From: Wurfbainia villosa
Lineage: Eukaryota > Streptophyta > Magnoliopsida > Zingiberales > Zingiberaceae
Length of the DNA: 64,000 nt
Assembly (NCBI GenBank): GCA_025175895.1
Contig: CM045993.1
Span: forward strand, 51,154,621-51,218,620
Direction of reading: 5' to 3'
Both the position numbers and the translations under genes were made by a program. Positions within the stretch are counted from its first letter, which is position 1. Each line of letters begins with the position of its first letter. Under the pieces are notes generated by a model. It saw only the letters and a program-made list of their open reading frames with translations. It was not told where the DNA came from and made no database searches. Shown piece by piece: positions 11,141 through 22,007 of the stretch.

Positions 11141-11816
11141 GGTGTCAAGGGGTTGGCGTGAACTACATTGAAGAGAGCAAGGCTTGGGCGGCAAGAGAAG
11201 GGAATCCTAGTTGAGATAGGATTAGGATTAGGGTTAGGGTTTGGAGGCTAGGGCGGCACCAAATAAGGCAAGGTTTCCTTTCTTTTTCCTTGTCTTGTGG
11301 CCAACGTCCAGCAAGTTTCCAGGCCCTTCCCAGCCCTTGGCCGGCACCCAAAAGCTCCCTTCTCCTTCTCCTTAGGTGGTGGAAACAAGATATAGGGCTT
11401 CCCTTGGTGTCTTGGTTGTTTTCCACCATCTTCTCCTTCATCTAGTTGGCCGCCGGCAAGGAAAGCTTTGGTTCCTTGTTGGTTGTTTCTAGTGAGGAGA
11501 AAAACCTTGTTTCTATTCTTCCTCTTTCTTTGGAAGAGAAAGGAAGGAAGATTTATGATCTAGGAGCTTCGACTTTTGGTAGATCGTCACCCACACGACG
11601 TCCAAAAGGAGGAAGGTCATACATTAGAAGATCGAGAGGTATACCTATTCTACTTTCTTCTTTTGTTTGTTGCTTGTTTTTGTTTTTCAATTATAAGCAT
11701 GTTATAAATCTGTAAATGGATAAATAATACTTGGATCCCGAGCATAAACACAAAAACCGACGATCCGGACATCGTCTATTCCACGGCTACTCGTAGAATA
11801 GAGGATGGTCGCTTGA

Positions 11817-11839
11817 ACAACTAGTTTGTTCAAGTGACC
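11817..11839 (+). other. U5 hairpin, Copia-2 5' LTR
   Basis: A 14-bp stem (GGTCGCTTGAACAA with TTGTTCAAGTGACC; reading the second arm runs to about 11839) around loop CTAGT, with one G-U pair. It is repeated at 31551-31583. Confidence 0.72.
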
Positions 11840-12006
11840 TCTCTAAACGAATAGCACGATGATGACTTGGTGGTTTAAGCAATCCTTTTGGTCTAGGATT
11901 AAATTTTTTTAATCCGGGGACATCGAAGGGATCGCCATGGACAAGCTACTGAGGTGAAGTGGGAAGCGAAGTTTCCCCTCACGGACTCGATAAACAAAAC
12001 CCTTCA

Positions 12007-13067
12007 ATTTGTATCAGAGCCAAAGTTTCCGATTTTGTGTGTTTAAGATTCGGTTAATTTTTATGCACTTTTTTATATATTATATGTGCTGGATAATAGT
12101 AGGATATGCGTAGTTTAACTCTTTGGTTGCAGACATAAAATCCGACTATTATGGCCATATGTGTGTGTGTGATTGTATGTGTGTAAATATTTATTTTGTT
12201 GAATCCTCGGTGTTGATGAGGCTAGTATTTAGTTTTTGTAAATTAAATATGACATTGTGTATCCACTCTTTATTTTATTTTACTTTCGATCTAGATTTCA
12301 TGTACACTCCCTCGTGGAGTATAGGATCGATGGATGTAAATTAAAATAGGTTTTAGTCTTGGCTCGGATCTCCGGATGGCTCATACATGGCGTAGGAGGA
12401 GCGGATGAGATGGCGATGCGACGGGAGTCATATTGAATACAAAAGCCATAATAGTTGGAAAATAATTTATTTTTCATATTTATTGCTTTTTTTTTATATG
12501 CATGTCGTAGGCTAGGAAAATTCCTCAATTTCAAATTACTAAGTGGGAGAGGGATATTTTTATAAATTCCCGTGGCCTCCATTACGATTTGACAAGTGAT
12601 GCAAACAAACTTGCGCATCGGCTCTGAGTGCCTTCCTCCATATCGGATGGGTTTGTTTGCGGATCACAAGGTCGAATATGGTTATAGGAAATTATTAAGG
12701 AGCATGTGTACTTGCCCATCGTAAGACACATAACCCGAGATAATTACCTTGGTACCGAGTAATGGTGAACACTTAGGTACAAATATAAGTATCCTCCCCA
12801 TCAAAGTCACTGCTTTTATTTGTACGGCCGAAAAGGAACCAACTATTAATTTTACTTGTCAAAAAGTTAGGTTGACAAGATAGTAAAATTAATGGGTAAA
12901 ACCTTCTCTTACAAATGTAGAATTCGTATACGTCCACACTATCGTGGCATACGATATTCTCGGTGTTTTGAGGTGTTGGTTGATTTTAAAATTTTATTAT
13001 TTGAGGAATTAATAATTTTTTGAAATCTAATGTTTTGATTTATGTGATTCTTAGGTTTTCTTTCAAA
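12007..13067 (+). other. Copia-2 primer-binding site and leader
   Basis: The primer site is a one-base-deleted version, TGTATCAGAGCC (12010-12021), instead of TGGTATCAGAGCC. The leader of about 1 kb matches that of Copia-1. No gene seen. Confidence 0.8.
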
Positions 13068-13270
13068 ATGACTTTCAACCCACTTGCTGTGATACTGAAA
13101 AAGAACAAACTTACTGGACCCAACTATGTAGATTGGAAGAGGAATCTAGACATTGTCTTGACTGCTGAGGAATACAAATATGTACTCCTCGAAGAGTGCC
13201 CTCCCAAGCCTGCAGATAATTCTGGGGAAAAGGAGAGAGAGAGCTATAAGAAGTGGATCAAGGCCGATGA
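13068..13270 (+). pseudogene. gag: Copia-2 gag, N-terminal part, cut by beta-1
   Basis: About 68 codons, starting MTFNPLAVILKKNKLTG and ending KWIKADD, where beta-1 inserted. GATGA is duplicated at 13266-13270 and 25425-25429. The protein resumes in register at 25430 with the equivalent of DEIARCYILASM in Copia-1. Confidence 0.92.
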
Positions 13271-13478
13271 TGTTGGTGCAATCGACCCAGGTCACGATTG
13301 ACCAGACTCGAGTTTGACTCGAGTGATGTTTTGATGTTTGACAAAGGGATTTGACAAAATGGATTGACATTGATGTTGGACATTGATGTCAGTTAATATG
13401 TTGGGGAGATTGTTTATACAATCGACCCAGGTTATAATTGACTTTGATGGTTGACTAGGGTTGACCATGTGATTATAG

Positions 13479-13835
13479 GAAAGTCCAAGCATGGGTCTTG
13501 GCAAATGGAAAGTCCAACATGGGTTGGCAAAGGAAAAGTCCAACATGGGTTGGCAAGAAAAAGTCCAAGCATGGGTCTTGGCAATGTAAAAGTCCAAGCA
13601 TGGGTCTTAGCAATGTAAAGTCCAACATTGGTTGGCAAGGAAAGTCCAAGCATGGTCTTGGCATGAAAAGTCCAACATGGGTTGGCAAGGGAAAGTCCAA
13701 GCTTGAGTCTTGGCATTTGAGAAGTCCAAGGGTTTGATATTGGCAGCGTAAAGTCCAAGCGGGAGTCTTGGCAGCATAAGTCCAATGGTTGGCGGCGTAA
13801 AGTCCAAGCGGAGTCTTGGCGGCATAAGTCCAATG
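13479..13835 (+). repeat. Minisatellite of about 20-30 bp, beta-1 5' LTR
   Basis: About thirteen variants of AAGTCCAAGCATGGGTCTTG followed by GCA. Long open frames here (for example 13473-13916 minus) are translations of this repeat. It recurs at 24028-24385, 31766-32065, 40795-41118 and 48050-48440. Confidence 0.93.
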
Positions 13836-14044
13836 TGCCTTGGCGGTGTAGACACCGTTAGCATGACATAGCCGATGGAAGCACCTGGAAGCTAGCGCGA
13901 TGGATGAACAAGTCATGGATGACTTGGAGGGATCCGAGAGGCGTGAGGCTGATGGAGGTGGTTAGAAGGCTTAGGTCTAGGCTAAGGGTGGTCTAGCAAG
14001 TATGGGGGCACCATACTTGGGTTAAAACTCATTCTTGAGGTTGG

Positions 14045-14360
14045 CAGTCGACTGGCATTATGGCCGGTTCGACTGTCGTAAGTCGACTTGAGTTATTGTC
14101 GAGTTAGAGAGGATTGCTCGGCGATTATTTCGCTCATGGGAGCGATCGATGATCTCTGGCGATCGCTAAGGGATGGCGATCGATTGCACATCGAGTGTCG
14201 AGCACACGCTCCGTAGCCGTAGGCGACTACGAGCGTTAGCGATCGGCCGACGCCAATGTTGGCAGTCGACTTCCAAGAGATCCGTTAGAGTTTTTCCAGC
14301 GTGGATCGATCCGTTGTCTCACGAACAGCTGGCATCCGATCGGGTGACTTATGGCGATCG
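14045..14360 (+). repeat. Degenerate palindrome / GATCG-rich patch, U3 of beta-1 5' LTR
   Basis: Starts with intact GCAGTCGACTGG, then most positions that are AGTCGACTG in related LTRs read as CGATCG-type sequence. Differences from the 3' LTR copy (24595-24915) are concentrated here. Confidence 0.75.
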
Positions 14361-14386
14361 GTGATAGGCGAAATCCACCCGTAGGT

Positions 14387-14394
14387 TATAAAGG
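14387..14394 (+). promoter_or_regulatory. TATA box, beta-1 5' LTR
   Basis: TATAAAGG about 30 bp downstream of the palindrome patch; the 3' LTR has it at 24926-24933. Confidence 0.65.
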
Positions 14395-14886
14395 CAGCTC
14401 GGAATGAGGGTTTTGGCAGCGATTTCTTGGACGTTTTTGAGGTGATTTGCTGCTGCAAATCAGAGTCTTCAACCACGATTCAAGCGATCAACAAACAAGC
14501 GATCTAAAGAATTTTTGTAAAGTGTTCTTTACTTCTCTTGTTGTATTTCCTATTATATTTGCTTGTTGTATTTAGATTATTGTTGTAATCTTATTGTAAG
14601 AGGTTTCTCCACCTCCGACTTGTGTCGAGAAGGAGTTATTTGATAGTGGTGTGTGTTTGGCATCGCTAGGGCTCGTTTGAGCCCGATCCGTGGAGTAGGA
14701 ACCGTTACGGTTCCGAACCACGTTATATCATCGTGTTCGTGTGTGATTGTATTTCGTGTATTGCTTTTATTATTATTATTCCGCTGCGCTAACACGAATT
14801 GTAGACAAGCACGCGAACGATTTCCATCTACGTACGGGTCACACGCTATTCACCCCCCCTCTAGCGGGCGTCTAATCCCCAACAAG

Positions 14887-14898
14887 TGGTATCAGAGC
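14887..14898 (+). promoter_or_regulatory. beta-1 primer-binding site
   Basis: TGGTATCAGAGC, 2 bp after the LTR end; tRNA-iMet type. Confidence 0.92.
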
Positions 14899-14952
14899 CT
14901 GGTGGCTCTTCAACGGATTAACAACCGGGAGCAAGACGCTAGAGGGTAAAAG

Positions 14953-16683
14953 ATGGAAGTCCAAGATCAATTAGGATGGGACATCAACACACCGGTCCCT
15001 TATTCATTCTATGGACGAGAAGGTTTCAATTCTTGGAAGGCGAGAATCGAAGAGTTTTTGATGATGAGAGACCTTGAGGAATGGTCCACCTTGATGGAAG
15101 GATTTGAGTATCCTAAGGGACCAAAGGGAGGGTTTCTCAAGAAGAAGAAATGGAGTGAGGAGCAACTCTGGCAATTCAATAAAAATAAGAAGGTAATCAA
15201 ATTTATATTTGATTTAGTACCTAATGACATCTTGTGTAGCCTAGGTGACTATGTGGATTGTAAAGACGCCAAAGAGGTATGGAACATTTTGGCAAAATTC
15301 CATGAAGAACCTCATTCAATCCAAGAAGACAAGGAGGATGAAGAAGAGAGCTCATCCTCAAGTGAAAGTGAGGAATCGAAAGAAAGTGAGGAGTCAACTT
15401 CCGGATCGGAAGAGAAAATAGAAGAGGTGGGAGAAGCATCCACCTCCGTGATTGAGGGGGAGAGACCATCTACACCGGGGCAACCTCAAGAAGTGCCTTC
15501 AACATCCGGTCAAGATGAGGAAGCTCAAAATTCAACTCCGGCACCTACCACGGACCTAGGTAACTCGAGCATTTCAAATAATAATAAAATTCATATTATA
15601 TGCTTTGAGTGTAGGGAGCAAGGACACTACAAGAGTAAGTGTCCTAAACGGGTTAAGAAGGCTCCACCAAAGACCAAAAGTCAAGGATGCGGTTCCCCAA
15701 CACCTAAAGGCAAGGAGCACATCATATGCTTCAAGTGCAATTGAAGGGCATTATCGAGTCAATGCCCTAGGGGAAGAAGAAGGGGCAAGAAGGAGCATCA
15801 TATGTAGGGGAGCCTCAAGGCAAACCCTAAGGTATATTTCAATAATGCACCTTCTAGATTTAATAGGCAAAAGCATGCTAGAAATAATTTTAATTCTCTT
15901 GCAACTTATGAAAAGCATGCTAATAGGAATGAATATTGCTTAGGAGCTAAAAATATTCACTTAGATAATAGGAAGAAATTTGGGACTAATGCCCCTAAAA
16001 ATAATTCATCTAAGGATAAACCTAGGTTAAATAACACTAGACCAATTTTACCTAGGGAGACCATTAGAAAGGTGCAAGAGCACCTAGGTATTAACCCTAA
16101 ATGGACTAGGCATATGCCTAGAAAGTCCCATGCCCATGGTCTAAATCAAAATTCTAAAATCGGGCAATTAGAATTAGAGAACCAAGCCTTGAGGTCAAGG
16201 CTTGAGAAATTGGAGAAGACCCTTAAAATTATACAAAATCAATTTAAAGGGTCAAATGATCAAAAGTCAAGGTCCAAAAGTCAAAGTCAACACCAAGGAC
16301 CTAAGAGTCAAAAGTCAACCAAGGGCAAGCAAGGTTTGGGTCACAAACCTAAGTCTAAGGTAGCTTATCATAGTGTTCCATTAGATTATGGAACACTAAC
16401 TAGGTCTAGGAAGACCAAGGTCAATAGGGAAGTCATCCCTAGAGTTGACCAAAGGGTGTGTCTAGTGGCTAGGGTTTCAAGGAAACCTAGGGTGGCCACT
16501 AAGAAGGTTGCAAGGGGAGTTACCCCTAGAGTCAACCTAGGTAAGACCCAAATGACCAAGGCTAATAAGCCTAGGAGGGTCATTAGAAAGGTATTTAGGG
16601 AGGTTATCCCTAAGGAATACCTAATTAACCCTAGGAGCTCAAATCGGTTTTGGGTTCCTAAGAGCGTGATTGATTCACGCTAG
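14953..16683 (+). pseudogene. gag: beta-1 gag-only protein (SIRE-like), with two stops
   Basis: The first 263 codons (14953-15744) start MEVQDQLGWDINTPVPYSF, carry an N-terminal Gag domain (WKARIEEFLMM, LVPNDILCSLG, DAKEVWNIL), an acidic Ser/Glu linker and the zinc knuckle CFECREQGHYKSKCP. A second knuckle (CFKCN..GHYR) is damaged by small indels and a TGA (15742). Another TAG follows near 15805. The same frame then continues to 16683 with a leucine/glutamate-rich coiled coil (QLELENQALRSRLEKLEKTL), a basic tail and the end WVPKSVIDSR. Beta-2 and beta-3 have the same layout. In autonomous SIRE-type elements the WVPK motif comes just before protease; here the protein stops. Confidence 0.88.
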
Positions 16684-18312
16684 ATGGGTTTAGGGTGTGC
16701 CAACCTTGATTGGATGGGTAGTTAACTCAATCATGGTAAAGGTGGCACTTTAGGATGTTTTCAAGGTTATGGATACCTTGGAAATAGATTTGAATTATCA
16801 TCCTAAAAGATTTTAGGGTGTGCCAATATTATTTGAGAAGCTTGATAAAATGGTCAAATTGGCACAATTTAGGTTTAGAGTGTTAGTGTGTCATTTTGGG
16901 TTGTTGGCACACTAGGGAGATTAATGATAATATGACAAAATATATCTAACTATATCAAATGGCAATTAATATTAAAATTTTGGTATTACTATACCTATAT
17001 ATTTTATATGCCATGTTTTGATTGTCATATGCCATGTCATGACATCATGCCTATTTCTATGATTTTATATGTCATGTTCATGTTTAGGATTAAGGATTAA
17101 ATGTCATGTGTTTTTAGATTTCATATTATGCCATGACATCATGATTATGAGCATGTGTTTATCTATATCATCTCTAATGCCATAATCGCTCATGCATTTA
17201 AGATATTTTGATTAAAATTGATTTAAGGACTATGGTATGACTTGGAGTCCCATTTATAAGGGAATCAAGTAGGGTTGCCTTAGAAAAATGCATGAAACCC
17301 TAGTTTAGAGAGAATAAAACTCACATCTCACATCTAATTGACATGTATGTGTATTTATACACCATAGATGCATGTGAGATGCTAGGATATGAGTTAAGTT
17401 CAAGGTGCATAGTTTTTGCATCTAGATGAACTAACACTCATCCAATTCCATTGTGGATCATTGGGAGAGCTTGTGTACAAGTCACGTACATAGAGCCCAA
17501 GGAATATGATCCAAGATAAGATTTTGAAAACATTTTAAAATCATTTTGAAAAACCTTGGTGAAGTCTATCTTTTGATAGCAATCACCATTGATGAAGTTG
17601 ATACAAAGTAGGGCCAAAACATTGAAAATTTCAATGGTTTTGAACTTTGTACCAATTTCACTATTTAATGGGTAAATTAATTTTCAAACATTTTTTCACC
17701 CATTGTATTAGTCATAAGTATTATACGTATCAAATTTCGTGATTTTTCGATATACGTATAATTAGTTATGATTTTTCAAAACTCATTTCTGATAACTGAA
17801 AATCGGGATTTTGATTTCGATCGCCTACAGGTGGCGATCGGTGATGGAGGTTCCGATCGTGATTTCAATCACTCATTGGTAGCCTGATTTCAGGGTAAAC
17901 AAGGTTGTTTAACCCGATTTCAGCTACGGTTATGGTCCATAATCACTCCTAACCCTAGGATATGCTTTGGGAAGCATTATAAAGGGTGTAAATCCATTGG
18001 ATATGGATTAGGAGAAGTATTTTGGGTTTGGATCAATTTTAAGGTGTTGGAAAGTTCAATGTTAAATTTCTAACCTTAATTTTGATGGTTTAGAGTTCCT
18101 ATTGGCTTAGGGACTTCCCAAGGACATTGTTGGTGCAATGGTCAAGGGGGAGCAAGCCTTTAGGGGAAGGAATTCATCATGGGATGATGAATGGTATTTT
18201 TTTTTCCTTATGGAAAGGAACAATGAGTTTTTGTGATACCCAATTTGGAAATTGGGAGAGTGAATAGGATTGCCTCTCTTGAGTGATATGGGACTTATCA
18301 CTAGGAAGATGG
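16684..18312 (+). other. beta-1 3' non-coding tract, part before alpha-1
   Basis: No gene. It resembles 46177-47951 of beta-3. It contains the palindrome ATGTCATGACAT near 17034, the two-hairpin module (17558-17651), a GATCG-rich patch near 17820, an internal copy of the LTR start (18127-18139) and the first of several polypurine tracts (18144). It resumes at 23586 after alpha-1. Confidence 0.8.
17558..17651 (+). other. Two-hairpin module of beta elements
   Basis: Hairpin 1 (17558-17587): GGTGA, CTATC, loop TTTT, GATAG, TCACC. Hairpin 2 (17602-17651): TACAAAGT, CAAAAC and ATTGAAA pair with TTTCAAT, GTTTTG and ACTTTGTA. The same module is in beta-3 at 47046-47141. Candidate RNA structure. Confidence 0.65.
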
Positions 18313-18760
18313 TGTTGGATCGAGAAGCGTCGCTAGAGGGGGGGTGAATAGCGATCGTAAATCTTTTCTTTTTCGTTCGTTCGATACGCAAAGTAAGCAC
18401 AGCGGAAAATAAATGAACACGTTTATTTTACTTGGTTCACAACCCAGCGGTTGCTACTCCAAGGCCCTATCGGTCCTAGACCGCGTACGGAGGGCAAAGC
18501 ACTAAAACGTCTCCTCCTCGTTGGAGGTAGGAGACAACGATTACAAAAACCGAATATACGAGGATGAGGCAACAAGCCTACCTCACCTCGTTATGAAGAT
18601 AAAAATACAGAATATAATATCAAAAATATTACTTGAATCTGCTGCCGACGAAGAAGATCAAAACTTGGCGTCGCGTCGGCGTTATGACGGTGTTGAAGCG
18701 TAGGCGTTGTAGGAGCACTTGATGAATAATTGATGTGATTTGGAGATGAATCCTCCCCTC

Positions 18761-18770
18761 CTTTTATATA
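18761..18770 (-). promoter_or_regulatory. TATA box, alpha-1 LTR
   Basis: TATATAAAAG on the minus strand, downstream of the palindrome patch; the other LTR has it at 22946-22955. I infer that U3 ends here. Confidence 0.68.
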
Positions 18771-18896
18771 CTTTAGCCTCTGAATTTGTCTCCTATTTCT
18801 TTGGAACGGATCATGAATTTTCCAAATTTTTATCGCGAAGTGGCCGCGTCAAACGTTATCCGTTTTGACCTAGCGCAAAAGCTGAATCGTCGCCAT

Positions 18897-18975
18897 CAGT
18901 CGACTGATGCCTCTCATCCGATCGATGATACGATCGATGCATCTCATCATCGACCGATATCGATCGCCGCCCAAT
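18897..18975 (-). repeat. Palindrome / GATCG-rich patch, alpha-1 3' LTR
   Basis: One intact CAGTCGACTG followed by several CGATCGATG-like units. The other LTR (23092-23165) differs here by many substitutions and indels while its flanks are almost unchanged. Confidence 0.78.
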
Positions 18976-20075
18976 GTCCGGCGTGATCACACGCCACTTC
19001 CTGCGGTAAAGATTAGCTCGGAAAATGATAAATACGACGGTTTCTAACCGTCCGATCTCGACCTAGACCTTCCACAGGAAGTCTTAGTCGAATCGTCGCC
19101 TACGGTCGTCCCCGTAAAGAGGACACGACCTTACAATCTCTCACTCACACGAGCTTACCTCGATAGTAGCTCTCGCTTCCGGCCTTCCACTCGATTCCTT
19201 CGGCTCCCTCCGAATTCACTCAAGTGTCGCCCGACCACCACGGCTTCCTCCGGGTGTCGCTAGCCTTCAGCTCCAGCTTTAGTACTATTACGCGCTCGTG
19301 AGATAACAATATAAACTTAACTTTGTGTCTTTGCCATAATCAAAACACAGGTTCGATTATCTAGTGCCCCTGCACCAACAATCTCCCCCTTTTTGATCTA
19401 TGGCAAACCAACACAAAGTTAAGGGAAATTAAAGCATAAAACACATATAGTAGATGATGAATGCCATTCCCAAAAACTCTCCCTTAACCAAAACTCCCCC
19501 TTAACCCTAGGTGAGTTTTGAAAGAGATACTTTAGTTTTCAAAAACAAATTTTGTGTTACTCCCCCTTAACTTTCGCTCTTCTCCCCCTTAACTTTCGCT
19601 CTTCTCCCCCTTTTGCCATAAATCAAAAAAGAGTGTTGGGGTTTTTGTATAAAATAGGGGTTTAAAACATTGTCGTTTATGAATGCATCTAGATAAATCA
19701 AATATGAGTCCAAGCATGCGTCTAGCAATAGTTAGATAGATTGGTTCGAGGTGTGTCCCTCTGCACCAATAATCTAAAGATTTATAATATAACCCTTAAG
19801 ATTAGTTTGCTCTCCCCCTTAGTCAAATATATGAAGTATAAGAGATGTAGGGGGCGCTAAACTTTGGTCTCAGAGTTGTTAAGTACAATAGTTGAGAAAA
19901 TAAGTAGTATTTTGAAGGGATTGTTTCAAGTATATTTCAATTATCCTTAACATCTCACCCATTCTATGTGTCTCATAATTTGTTCACCTTATATGTTTTG
20001 TGAGATGATTTTAAATTGATTAAAGATAGTCAACCTTGGGTTAGATTCAGATTTAACCTTTAGATCGTTAAGTAA

Positions 20076-20160
20076 CTTTTCGAGAAACTGGCTTCCAGGT
20101 CGTGGCGAGGCACAGGGGCCTTCTTTGATCGGAACAACGACCACTTCCTTAGACAAAGCC
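20076..20160 (-). other. Strongly conserved 85-nt block of alpha elements
   Basis: Matches alpha-3 61266-61350 at 81 of 85 positions, although flanking sequence is much more diverged. Read on the minus strand one frame gives ALSKEVVVVPIKEG then PCASPRPGSQFLEK. Two of the four differences are silent in that frame, but no ATG precedes it. It could be a remnant of a lost coding region or a conserved RNA segment. Confidence 0.6.
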
Positions 20161-20207
20161 AAATTCAAGAAAATATCACTTAAGTCACTTAGGGTTACTT
20201 CCTGGTC

Positions 20208-20374
20208 TAACTAGTTTAGGATACGGCGAGGTAGCTTCAGCTAGTTCCACTTGGTCAAGTGCACCAAGCTAGATACGCCTTATCTAGCTCGAATACACGA
20301 GACTTTGTCTCCCTAACGTACTATCATCTCGCCGCGTCCTGATACTATATTATCAAGAGTTGACTAACTAGTTA
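20208..20374 (-). ncRNA. Candidate structured RNA region of alpha elements (alpha-1 copy)
   Basis: On the minus strand the outer stem TAACTAGT / ACTAGTTA encloses a second stem GGACGCGGCGAG / CTCGCCGTATCC (20339-20328 with 20230-20219). Inside is a 9-bp hairpin AGCTAGATA, loop AGGCG, TATCTAGCT (20289-20267). Alpha-3 has the same arrangement at 61055-61217 with a compensatory pair change. Function unknown; not a recognised tRNA or snRNA. Confidence 0.55.
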
Positions 20375-20488
20375 TTTATGAAAAGAGGCTCCCCGAGGCT
20401 CAATCTTTTCGAAGGATTTTAGTTGGTTATGTACGTATTCTAAGTAAGTTCACAAGTTAACAGAAATTCTAAGCATGCAATGGTTTTG

Positions 20489-22007
20489 CTAAGTAAGCGG
20501 GTATACTATTTTAGTGTTAGCTCCCCCTAGACCATTGAACCAATAAGGTCTATTCAAATAATGAACATGATCCTGAGGAATCCAACACTTATTAGTCCTA
20601 ATATGTGAATTTAATAAAACCTTTGGGACCCATGCTTGGACTCTTTGATGACTACGATTTACGATAGACATATAAGACCTATTCGTAGTCTTTGACTTAA
20701 ATCCGAGTCCGGCTTTGTTGTACACGGCTCTTTGGGTTCCAAGTAGTCGGTTAAGGTTCTTAGATCCCAACGTGAACTTTTCCAACCTAGCCTCGACCTC
20801 TTGAACTTGGTCTTTCAAGAGAGAATTCTCCTTCTCAAGTTTTTCAATTTGGGTTGAGTTTCTCTCTTGAACTTGACTAGTTGAAGAGATTAGAGTAGCC
20901 TCTTGCTTGAGGGTTTCAACCTCCTCAAGTAACGACTCAACCCTAGACTCGGACTTAGTTAATTTCCTATTAAGCGGTTTAATTGTATGTACTAATTAAA
21001 GAGAAATCAACCTTAACTTTCCCTTTGGTCCGCTTTGAGTTTTCTCTCGAAATAATCTTCGGGCCTGAGTCGGAGTTGTAGTTGGACTCGGCTTGGATTC
21101 GACTCGGACTCTCCGTTCTTGCCATGTAAGCTATGTCTTCTCTGTTGTCCCAAGTTGCATGGAAGGCTTTCCTTGCTCCCTTTTTCTTATGGTTCTCATT
21201 CTTCAATTTCCTTCTTTCTTGTCGAACTATTCTCCGCACAATATTGACTATTATGGCCTCCTCTTCGGATTCGGATTCGTCTTCGGGTTCGAGTTCATCT
21301 ACTTGCCTAGTAGGTGGCTTGCTTCTTTGTCCTGCAAGTAGAGCAATACCTCTCTGATCACGTTAGTTTGCTCATGAAGTTCAAACTCGGAAAATAATTC
21401 ATCTAACCTAAGCTTCGATAGGTCCTTAGAGACCTTGTAGGCATCGACCATGGATGCCCACAAGGTAGTCCTAGGAAATGAATTAAGAACGTACCTTAGT
21501 AGGTCACGGTTTTCGACCTTGTGTCCGATGGTGTGTAGGCCGTTGACAATGTCCCGCCGCGGCGTGTAGTTGCGTTGCCGTCTCGTGTTCCTGCATCTTG
21601 AGGTTATACAACTTATTGAAAAGAAGGTCACGTTTACATACCTTAGCATCGGACGTTCCTTCGTGTAGCTCGATTAATTTATTCCATAGGTCCTTGGCAC
21701 TAATGAATGGTCCGATGCGGTTGAGTTCCTCCTTGGACAAGCCACATTGCAATATTTGGGTTGCTCTTGCATCGGCTTCGATTTGCCTCTTGGTTGCATT
21801 TGTCCACTTGTTGAAATCCAAGGGTTCTCCTTGATCATTGGTGGGTAAAGCAAAGCCGGTTTGGATTATTATCCAAGTCTCGACTTGTGTTTTCAAGAAA
21901 CACTCCATCCGACCTTTCCAATAACGGAAATCATTTCCGTTAAAGAACGGAGGTCGGGTGGTGCTATATCCCTCAATGTGAGCCATTAAGTATCTTGCAA
22001 AACACAA
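20489..22007 (-). pseudogene. gag: alpha-1 gag-only protein, frameshifted
   Basis: The Gag N-terminus (MAHIEGYSTTRPPFFNGNDF, from about 21984) reads to 21560, where an indel shifts frame. The second part (21541-21299) has DLLRYVLNSFPRTTLWASM and ends at another shift. Next comes a piece at 21239-20979 where the zinc knuckle has decayed so that Cys and His fall out of frame, then a coiled-coil region and 20818-20489 with YNKAGLGFKSK and AWVPKVLL. It ends soon after WIPQ. The layout matches SIRE-like Gag with pol removed. The original protein probably had about 480-500 residues, judged from alpha-3. Confidence 0.85.

Larger units (their letters stand above)
10076..12006 (+). repeat. Copia-2 5' LTR
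   Basis: Starts TGTAGGGATG and ends TTCA. Holds four 27-bp units (11009-11113), TATA box (11133-11140), a telo-box-like stretch near 11219-11240 and the U5 hairpin (11817-11839). The 89-codon frame at 11446 recurs in the 3' LTR only because LTRs are duplicated. Confidence 0.93.
13271..14884 (+). repeat. beta-1 5' LTR
   Basis: Starts TGTTGGTGCAATCGACC and ends CCCCAACA. It contains a minisatellite (13479-13835), the palindrome/GATCG-rich U3 patch (14045-14360) and TATA box (14387). Outside that patch it is almost identical to the 3' LTR. Confidence 0.93.
18313..19380 (-). repeat. alpha-1 3' LTR
   Basis: Ends (plus coordinates) in GCACCAACA next to CTCCCCCTTTTT, the reverse complement of the polypurine tract. 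Read on the minus strand it holds the palindrome patch (18975-18897) and then a TATA box (18770-18761, TATATAAAAG). Confidence 0.93.
19381..20488 (-). other. alpha-1 3' non-coding tract
   Basis: No complete gene. It holds six polypurine-like tracts on the minus strand (near 19383, 19495, 19560, 19583, 19605 and 19812), an internal copy of the LTR start (about 19740-19772), an 85-nt block conserved in alpha-3 (20076-20160) and the structured region 20208-20374. Confidence 0.8.

Noticed and set aside
11219..11245. Interstitial telomere or subtelomeric position
   Set aside because: Only two or three units and present at the same place in both LTRs; part of the element, not chromosome-end sequence.
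11446..11715. 89-codon frame, repeated at 31190-31459
   Set aside because: Present twice only because it lies in both LTRs of Copia-2; no family resemblance seen.
13473..13916. 147-codon minus-strand frame, repeated at 24022-24465
   Set aside because: Repetitive peptide produced by the AAGTCCAAG minisatellite; both copies are LTRs of one element.
18521..18703. 60-codon frame repeated at 22706-22888 as a small gene
   Set aside because: Identical because both are LTRs of alpha-1; opposite to the element's sense strand and without further support.
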